From Sanguinoderma infundibulare (Eukaryota; Basidiomycota; Agaricomycetes; Polyporales; Polyporaceae): a DNA stretch of 64,000 nt. Of the stretch, positions 56,787-64,000 are shown in pieces. Location: positions 1,302,001-1,366,000 of the forward strand of contig JAVLRN010000012.1 of assembly GCA_032821775.1 (NCBI GenBank), read 5' to 3'. Both the position numbers and the translations under genes were made by a program. Each line of letters opens with the position of its first letter. Position 1 is the first letter of the stretch. The notes under the pieces are model-generated. The model saw only the letters and a list, made by a program, of their open reading frames with translations, searched no databases and had not been told where the DNA came from.

Positions 56787-58195
56787 TTAATGATTCTTCA
56801 TGAAGTTCATGACCAGCGCCTTGAACTCGTTCGGCCTGTATCAAAACTCCCGTCAGCGATAGAATTCAAGAATCAGCGAGAACCAACGCGCACCGTTCCG
56901 AATGCACTGTGATATGCCACGATGGAAATCAGCTGTTAGGCAAGCAGAGCACACACGATCTATGATTCTGGACTCACCCCAGTGCCCGGCGTCCAACTCC
57001 TCGAGGACCATGTTCGGGAAGAACGCCTTAGCACTGTCGATGGTATGTCTATTGATATACCTGCAGCAGCAACGCTCAGTATTACGTCTAGATTTCGAGC
57101 ACGCCTCGATCGCGGCGACGTACTTGCTCTTCGTGCCCTTGATGAACAACGTAGGACCGTCGAACGTCCTCTCCCCGGGCGACCAGGGGAAGCCCCCGAT
57201 CTCCGGCATCGACTCGCCGAGCAGCCCAACGGGCACGCGGAACTTGAGCGAGCGTTGGTGATGAGCGGTTGGGTGCTCAAGGTTCATGAGCAGGAACGCC
57301 CGCGTCATAGGATCCTGGCACGCGTCGTTAGAATTGCTCCCTCTCGAGGGCCAGGCCCGCTTCTTCCGGGTTGGATTGGAGAGCGTGGGACGGGACTCGT
57401 ACCTGCTCGTATGGCTGGAGCACGCGGTCGGCCGCCTGGCGCGTCGTGACGTCGCTGGCTTCTATCTTCTTCATCGCCTCGATGTATCCTTGGAACTCGG
57501 GTGAGAGCGCGCCTCGCGCCGGCGCGATGTCCGCGACGATCAGGTGCGCGAGCAGTTTGGGGGGCAGCTCCGGATCGAGGGCGACGGTCATGGCGACTTT
57601 GCCGCCCCTAATGAACACACGGACAGAAACGTGGGAGACGCGTGAGGTGGATCGCATAGGCTGGGCGGGGCAGCTCACCATGCTTACATCGAGTGGCCGA
57701 GCAGGGAGACGTTTGACAGCTTGTGCGTCCGAAAAAAGTGAAGGACATCCGAGGCCATGGCGGGGTATGTGTGGGGCTCCGCGTGGGGGGACGTGCCATG
57801 ATTTCGAAGATCCTGGATGGCGCGTGAGGGCGAGAGGGTCGTGTGCGCGATCGAGACGGGGACGCACCAAGGCATACACTGGCCGACCGAGGTCCTTCGC
57901 GAACGCCTTTGAGAGAGAGCCGAAGTTCCGTTTTGTCCCACTATGACATTGAGAGCGCGCGGTGTGTCATAATTTTCAGCGAAATGAAATCTAGAACGTA
58001 CAAGAGGCCATGAAGGATGACGAGCGGTCTGTCGGTCTGGTTCCCGTCTGGAGGAAGGACCTTGTCATAGTGCAACTCGATTGGTTTCACCGCGGAGGAC
58101 GCAGCTCGCGCCTGTTGACGATATGAACAAGCTAAATTCTGTCGTACTGCGCGACGTAAGAAAGCAGGGGAATTCAGAGGTAATCGGGGCACCAT
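56787..58195 (-). CDS. ABHD11/Imo32-like mitochondrial alpha/beta hydrolase
   Basis: A serine hydrolase of the ABHD11 group; relatives in mitochondria act on lipid or acyl substrates, and yeast relatives make esters. It starts MVPRLPLNSPAFLRRAVRQN at 58195, an Arg-rich, acid-free leader that fits a mitochondrial targeting peptide. Next come PIELHYDKVLPPDGN, RPLVILHGLL, GSLSKAFAKDLGRPVYALDL, RNHGTSPHAEPHTYPAMASD, VSLLGHSM-GGKVAMTVAL (nucleophile Ser of G-H-S-M-G), HLIVADIAPARGALSPEFQG, FRVPVGLLGESMPEIGGFPW, GPTLFIKGTKSKYINRHTID and FPNMVLEELDAGHWVH (catalytic His). It ends FKALVMNFMKNH at 56787. About seven introns and 320 residues. Family and triad elements are clear. Confidence 0.88.
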
Positions 58196-60830
58196 AGTCT
58201 TTGGTAGTAGGGGCAGGAAGACGATCGGCTCAGAGCGTCGGCGTTGGCTGCGACCATGACGGCTTTGCTGATAAGATAAGATAGCAAGAACTCTCTTATG
58301 GGCGTCGATCTGGCGGCCAGGAGATCACGCGGACCTGCCCTAAACACTCGACCTGAAAATGTGCGCGTTCCTTTTCTTGCCCGCCGTCCGCTCGTCCACT
58401 GCGACGAGCCTGCCTGCAATCGGTGAGTTCTCCTGGTTCACTCTATCTTGCTTTCGGCGCGATGATTCCTTTCGTTTACCTCGAGTGACGCTGCTCTACC
58501 AAGCTGCATTCACGATGCTTTGAGTTTTTTGTCATAGTTACACTGATCGGTCTTCTTCTGCGAACCCTTGCAGTTTCGCTGACGCCTTTCTTCTTTAGTC
58601 CAAGCGATGCATTTGATTTGGACCCTGAAGGCCGATTGGAGCGGTTCGGCGACAATTGGCTAGGAGATGTGGTAAGGTGAGTAGTTGAGCCCGTTCTGTC
58701 CTTTCTTTCGCCTTTCGCCCCCGTTCCACGCGTCGCGACGTGATGAGTTAAAACTTTTCAAACTAGAGTATCTGAGAGCCATAAGGCTCGGTGCTTTACA
58801 CTTATCTGTCAATCCACTGAACTTCGCTCTGCTTTTTGCGCTTGCCCCGCCGTTCATGTGGAATATTTCCTGATCGGTCTTCCGTTCCACAGTACCCTAT
58901 CACCCTGACAAACTTCGCACGTCCTACGTCGCACTGTGAGTACATCCTTTCCTTCAACGTGCAGCCGCGATGTTACAAATGGAGTTACCGCCTGACCGTA
59001 CGTCGCAACCGTACGGATTCATGACGACAATTCCAAGGCTGTTATTTTTCTTTCTGAGCTCCTTCTCATCATGCGCGCTCGCAGTTGAACTAATCTCATT
59101 TTCTGTCTCAGGTTCCGCTGCAATGGTGTGCATGCAAGGTTGCCTGTAGCACCCGTACGTACGTGGTGTGTGATTCGATGGTGAGTACGTTTTCCTTGTT
59201 CGGGCTGTATGATGTTTTATCACGACGGTCTTCGTACTACCGCTGCCGAAAATGCCCGCCACAGCTCAATCATTCGGGCAACCCCTTCTGATCATTCTTA
59301 CAATCACATGTAACGAACCTACGCTGATTATTGCTCTTTAGCCCGGTCGTGCCCCATTCGCCTGCCTGTCTTTGAAGAGGGGCAGTAGTATACCAGGTGA
59401 GTAGAACTTCAATGCTTGTACACCTTCGCGATCGTCTCCGATGGTGGGGATGAGATTTCTTAAAAATTTACAACTAGAAGCTGTTGCTGAGCTGCGGCTT
59501 TGATTGAGATATTCTTTTCTGAGCCTTCTTTTGTCTTTTACCTGACGGCATTTCCTGACTGTATTCTTTCCGCAGCGGAGCTGTGGTTTCCCGTAATGTA
59601 TGAGGCATGAATTCTGGACCGTCCCCACGGTGCGTGTTGCCTCTGTTGCTAGGTATTTGGTAGGTATGCCCTGTACATAGTTTTGTTTCCAATGCTATGT
59701 TTTCCGTTCAGCATGCCTTCAGTGTGAGGGTAGAATGTAGCGTGAGCACGCTCAATGGGCATTGTTTCGCAGTGCACGGAATTTTATCGGACTGAACCTG
59801 CCTGAACCGCCGTCTTCACTTCTCGATACGCCCCGATCATGTCCATCTTATACCCCAACTCACGGTATGTGCCTGCGATGATATCTAGGTTGTCTTCGCC
59901 ATTAACGTCTCAGTCTCTCAGATAACCATTCAGAAGACAGTTGAGGAGTGGTAAGTGTTCGTTAAGTGCGACAGCGGTTTGTGACATATAGGTTGCCGCA
60001 GCGTGGGTGCTGCGGATTCCTCTTCAACGCATACCGCACTTCTGAGACTCCTACCAAGACCGTCAACGTGTGAGTCGGGCTCGAAGTGGGTCGCTAATGG
60101 GTCCGTGTCGAACCTACATGTCTATTTTCCCGGAGCCGATGTCCGCATCTCGCCGCCAGCTGCGTCCACAGTTTTACATACTTACGTATACCTTTTCCAC
60201 CTTCCAGGCATAGCATCAGCCGTCGGAAAAACGGCCCTATATATCGTCCAGATAATTCATCCTTGAGGCACACCTGTCTTACTGTTGAGCATCACCTAGT
60301 ATCACATGGTGTTACGAGATCATCCGAGTCCCTTTCATATACTAGCCGGCTTCTAAGAACTTCTAGCGCCTCACAACGTTGACCGGGCTGCGGTTACCTT
60401 CTGCGCAGCGAGCACTGAATGGAGAAACTTGAAGCAAGGCATTGTATACTCGCTATGGAGGTCTTTCTGTCGGACATGCTAAGGACGCTTTCAGCCTTTC
60501 CTTCTACACGTTCATATGCAAGTGAAAAGGTGAGCGTAAGTCACTCCTTTCTTCGACGTCCCGTCGAAATTGAAGATCGCTTACCGTAGATGCGCAGCGC
60601 AGTTGACGCTGAAACACCGTCATGAAAGCTTCCGCCTTCTTGCATCGCTACCAACCGCTCATCGGACGACACTGCTTATGAGACGCACCCTGACCCACCC
60701 CCAGTGCCGATTGGTTACGGATCATTTACGGGGAGAACCAACTGGAGATCAAAAGCATTGGGATGTCGAGAGCGGATAAAAGGTGAGCCAACGCGTTGTG
60801 AACGTCATCCGTGCACCTCCTTGCCTCACG
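58196..60830. other. 2.6 kb gap rich in splice-like signals
   Basis: No recognised gene lies between the ABHD11-like and tannase-family genes. On the plus strand there are many good donors (GTGAGT at about 58423, 58678, 58938, 59180, 59400, 60069) and pyrimidine-rich acceptors, with short open stretches between. Only one small two-exon model could be built (58359-58680). The right end holds the promoter of the tannase-family gene (GATAAAAG at about 60774). It could be a non-coding transcript or a fast-evolving gene. Confidence 0.35.
58359..58680 (+). CDS. possible 56-residue protein with hydrophobic N-terminus
   Basis: Two exons (58359-58422 and 58574-58680) join in phase across a 151 bp GT-AG intron. 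The product would start MCAFLFLPAVRSSTATSLPA, continue VSLTPFFFSPSDAFDLDPEG and end RLERFGDNWLGDVVR. The N-terminus is hydrophobic but lacks a classical signal peptidase site. The intron is longer than usual here, and the last codons coincide with a GTGAGT donor, so the frame might continue. No family resemblance. It may be chance. Confidence 0.2.
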
Positions 60831-63301
60831 ATGCGCAAGTCAACTTCTCTCGCCCTCCTAGGCCTGGCGACGTCGGCCGCTGCAGCGGCCATCGGCTCGG
60901 AATCTCTCTGTTCTAGCTTCCAAATCTCCGACATCGACAACGTCGTGTTCACCAACCCGCCAACGTACTATCCTGCGAACGCGACCGTGAACATCACCAA
61001 TGTCTTCGCGAGCATCGACGCGTCCACCCTTCCAGCGTTCTGCCGTGTCGAGCTGACGATCACCACCAACACAACGGCCAACTCCTCCGCCCTCACGGAG
61101 GTGTGGCTCCCAGACGCCTGGAACGGGCGTGCGCTCACGGTCGGCAATGGCGGCGTGGGTGGTGGAGGTATGTCATACCGTTCATGGGATGTTCGCGGCA
61201 CCTTGCTGATCGCTCGATAATTTGCGCATTTGCTCTTTCTTTTTGGGGCCTTCCCTTTCAACTCGGCGCTGATTTCGACAGTCTCCGTCCAGGACCTTGG
61301 TTACGTCGCGGTAGAACAATCGTGTAAGTAACTCTTCCCTAAAGCTGCGGCATTCCTCTCATCCCGCGTTGTGCGTTTGAAGTCGCTGGCATCTCTACGA
61401 ACACTGGCCACGACAGCACGGTTGGTAACGCTAGCTGGGCAGGTCCGGGCAACGATGTGTGTAGTTCATTTGGTGCTACTATACCGAGGGGCTTATGGGG
61501 CCATGTGCGCCTTGTTTGACAGAATGCGATCGTGGACTGGGCATGGCGCGCGCTGCACCTCAGCGTTGTTGCTGGGAAGGAGGTCATCGAGCAGTACTAC
61601 TCGACAGCTGCGAACAAGTCATACTACCTGGGATGCTCTGCAGGTAAGTGGACCAACGTGTACCTTATTCCGCTTCGTACATTCCTGCTGACACGTTCAT
61701 TCTCCGGATTCACTTGTCAGGTGGAAGCCAAGGGTATGTCTACTCGGGAGGTTTTGGACGTACTGGGCCCTAACCTTAGCGGTTTGTAGATTGAAGTCGG
61801 TCCAGGAATTCCCTGAAGACTTCGACGGTGTGGTACGTCCTGGTTTTTTCCACCGCTTCCCCCCCGGAAGGTCCCTGAACCAGCCCTCCATCCGCCCATC
61901 CTCAGGTAGTTGGATCTCCGGCGAGCTGGATGACGCACCTCCAGTCGTGGTCGATCCACATGAACCTGAACGTCCAGCCTGCGAACTCCTCGCGCTTCAT
62001 GTCGGAGGACATTTGGACGAACGTCATCGCCCCCGAGGTTTTGAGGCAATGTGACGAGTTGGACGGCGTATGTGCTATGACTTATATTCCGCCGACCTCC
62101 CCTTGACCCACCAGGTTTCTTACAGCTCGCAGACGGTATCATCAGTGAACCGAGGAACTGCCAGTACGTGTACACGGTGCCCTTCGTCGTGGCAAGCACT
62201 CATCTGAACAATGTATTTCCTCAGCTTCCGCCCTGAGACCTTGACCTGCCGGCCTAGCCAGGACACATCGACATGTTTGACTTCGGATCAGATCAGTGCT
62301 TTGCGTCGCATCTACGCGGACTACTACGAGACGGACCAGACATACGTCTTCGGTGGCTACTATCCAGGTGGCGAGTCCGGCTTTTACCAAGGCTTGGTGG
62401 GCCCAGACCAGAACAGCATTGCGCTCACGTTCTACCAGTACATGGTCTTGAAGTGAGGAAGTCCGAGCCGTTTGTGCGTAACCATTTTTGCTCACCGATC
62501 GCGCACAGTGACACCAACTGGCAAATGACCGACTACAACGTGTCTTACCTGGAGCTCGCCGACTCGATCAACCCTGGGCAAGATAACGTGAGTTCCATCG
62601 CCCAGTTCCTGGCGTGTCTTGGCCTAGGTTCCGAGTCTGTTTGCCGGATAGGCTATGAACCCGAACATCACCGCCTTCGTTGGCTCCGAGCATAACGGGA
62701 AGCTCATCCACTACGTCGGCTGGGGGGACCAGCTTATCAGCCCCGGAAACTCGATGCACTACTACGAGCTCGCCCACGAGTTCATCAACGCGAACTCGGA
62801 CCTGGAGATCGACGACGTGTACCGCCTCTTCACGGTGCCGGGAATGGGCCACTGGTAAGTTCTCTTCCCCCGATCATGTCAAGCTTTGTCTAACATGTCG
62901 TTGTCCAGCGACGTAAGTTTCCCTTGCACGAGTCTTCTCTCTCGCTTGGGTACTGACGCAACGTATAGGGCGGCAATGGCGCGAACGCGTTTGGCGGAGC
63001 AGGGCAGGCGGCGACCAACAGCCCTCCGCTGTCCCTCGACCCCCAGCACAACATTCTGGCCGCCGTCGTGCAGTGGGTCGAAGAGGGCATCGCGCCCGAG
63101 AACATCACCGCCGCACGCTACAACGACGGTAACGCCACAAACGGCCTCAACTACACCCGTCCTCTGTGCAAGGTACGCACATCAGGACATGCGTCCCGTG
63201 CATTTTTCAGAGCGGCGTACTGACACGAGACCCAGTTCCCGGCCTACCCGAGGTACATCAGTGGAGACACCAGCAGTGCTGACAGCTTCGAGTGTGTATA
63301 G
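60831..63301 (+). CDS. secreted tannase/feruloyl esterase family protein
   Basis: A serine esterase of the tannase and feruloyl esterase B family, which frees phenolic acids from plant cell-wall or tannin esters. A signal peptide is clear: MRKSTSLALLGLATSAAAAA. Then LCSSFQISDIDNVVFTNPPT, FCRVELTITTNTTANSSALT, EVWLPDAWNGRALTVGNGG, VSVQDLGYVAVEQS, AIVDWAWRALHLSVVAGKEV, SYYLGCSAGGSQGLKSVQEF (nucleophile Ser in C-S-A-G-G-S), FDGVVVGSPASWWMNLNVQP, a Cys-rich lid (CQFRPETLTCRPSQDTSTC), GKLIHYVGWGDQLISPGNSM (acid region), VYRLFTVPGMGHCDGG (catalytic His, with adjacent Cys) and FPAYPRYISGD. It ends DSFECV at 63301. About ten introns, about 530 residues. Substrate (tannin, ferulate, other) cannot be told from sequence. 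Confidence 0.88.
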
Positions 63302-64000
63302 GACATCTTAAGGTGGAGGAACGTCGGAGTCTTTTCGATCCGTACCCGCTTCGTATTCGTATTTGCGTATTAATTCGTTTCGCTCCTTGTATGCGCCTGG
63401 CTCATTCTGGATTCAATCTTCGTATATTCAATACCTGTTCTGGGCCACGACCCTCATTCGTTCCTTCTCCCCTCGCGTGTCTCAGGCTCTTCGGCAGGTC
63501 CTGGCCCATGACACCAGGGTTGTGATTATTCGTCTCCTTCATGTTCGTACCCAGCGGTAAGTCGGTACGCCATCGCTCCTCTTCCTATCTCGACCAAACA
63601 AAATGGATGAGTGCGATTGGCTGAGGTCCGCGCAGGGGCTCCGGCGGGACATGTTTGCCAACGTTCCACTATGCCTGCGCCTACAATTCTGAGGATCGCC
63701 TTGGAATCGCTCCAGCGTCGTCTGTCCCCGTACTGGTGATATACGCCATAGTACATGTCGCGGGGCTCAAGAGGTACAGCCACGCCACCACAATCGTGAA
63801 CTCCCATCGAGTCCATGGCCAGGAACATTATGACATAGACGATGCAACAATTTAGCATATCAAAGATTGGTACTGTACAACGATAAAGCAGAGAACGTCA
63901 TTTTTACTGCAACGTCTGCCTCCACCCCCTCAGAGCTTGCAGCAACTACACAGCGCTATCATTGCCGCCCCGCCTCTCAGGAGGGGGCATGCCAGCAACC
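63302..64000. other. window-end intergenic, no gene supported
   Basis: About 700 bp downstream of the tannase-family gene. A 110-codon minus frame (63526-63858) with a hydrophobic start is open, but no family resemblance or joining exon was found. A gene starting beyond the window could end here. Confidence 0.3.

Noticed and set aside
59839..60080. possible tetraspanin-like exon (W-x-x-C-C-G-F pattern)
   Set aside because: Joining the exons by GT-AG rules puts a stop in frame, and no membrane helices lie nearby.
1..64000. a biosynthetic gene cluster, mating-type locus or defence-like system
   Set aside because: No polyketide or peptide synthetase, terpene synthase, cytochrome P450 cluster, homeodomain pair, pheromone receptor or NLR gene was seen; neighbouring genes have unrelated roles.

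Overview
The window is a nuclear chromosome segment of a filamentous basidiomycete, most likely a wood-decay Agaricomycete of the Polyporales type. The inference rests on many short (about 50-60 bp) GT-AG introns, dense genes on both strands, moderately high GC, two fungal seven-helix DUF6534-type genes, and lignocellulose-lifestyle enzymes (oxalate decarboxylase, tannase/feruloyl esterase family). I see no rRNA, tRNA, CRISPR, insertion sequence or recognisable transposon. Gene models were read by joining frames across splice sites by eye, so outer limits are better supported than some inner junctions.

Layout. 0-3 kb: an unrecognised nuclear-type protein and an HSP20-domain protein. 3.8-8.2 kb: a UvrD/Rep-family helicase of the Srs2 type with a long regulatory tail. 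8.7-11.2 kb: an MFS sugar porter. 12.2-14.5 kb: a type I metacaspase. 14.8-16.9 kb: an unrecognised basic, disordered protein. 17.4-19.7 kb: a DUF6534-type membrane protein. 19.7-22.6 kb: a gene-poor 3 kb stretch with an orphan TATA box and a perfect inverted repeat. 22.6-24.9 kb: a forkhead transcription factor. 25.9-30.1 kb: a divergent pair, gamma-glutamylcyclotransferase-like protein and cytosolic-type methionyl-tRNA synthetase. 31.6-33.8 kb: a second DUF6534-type gene. 34.5-37.1 kb: a serine alpha/beta hydrolase and a pterin-4a-carbinolamine dehydratase-like protein. 38.3-40.4 kb: a divergent pair, tRNA-His guanylyltransferase (Thg1) and a small unrecognised protein. 40.7-45.0 kb: a divergent pair, Ubp8/USP22-type deubiquitinase and a HIT-domain protein. 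45-46.6 kb: coding-like but unresolved. 46.7-49.2 kb: secreted bicupin oxalate decarboxylase. 49.7-56.6 kb: two large low-complexity proteins of unknown function. 56.8-58.2 kb: an ABHD11-like mitochondrial hydrolase. 58.2-60.8 kb: intergenic sequence rich in splice-like signals with one possible 56-residue gene. 60.8-63.3 kb: secreted tannase/feruloyl esterase family protein.

Most genes are unrelated housekeeping functions (DNA recombination control, translation, tRNA maturation, histone deubiquitination, proteostasis) mixed with secreted or membrane genes for life on wood. I see no biosynthetic cluster or defence-like operon. The observations most worth checking are a set of SUMOylation consensus sites plus a SUMO-interacting motif in the Srs2 tail, two GC-AG introns, a WHEP-like domain at the end of the methionyl-tRNA synthetase, an altered active-site motif in the dehydratase-like protein, and the unexplained stretches at 20-22.6, 45-46.6 and 58.2-60.8 kb.
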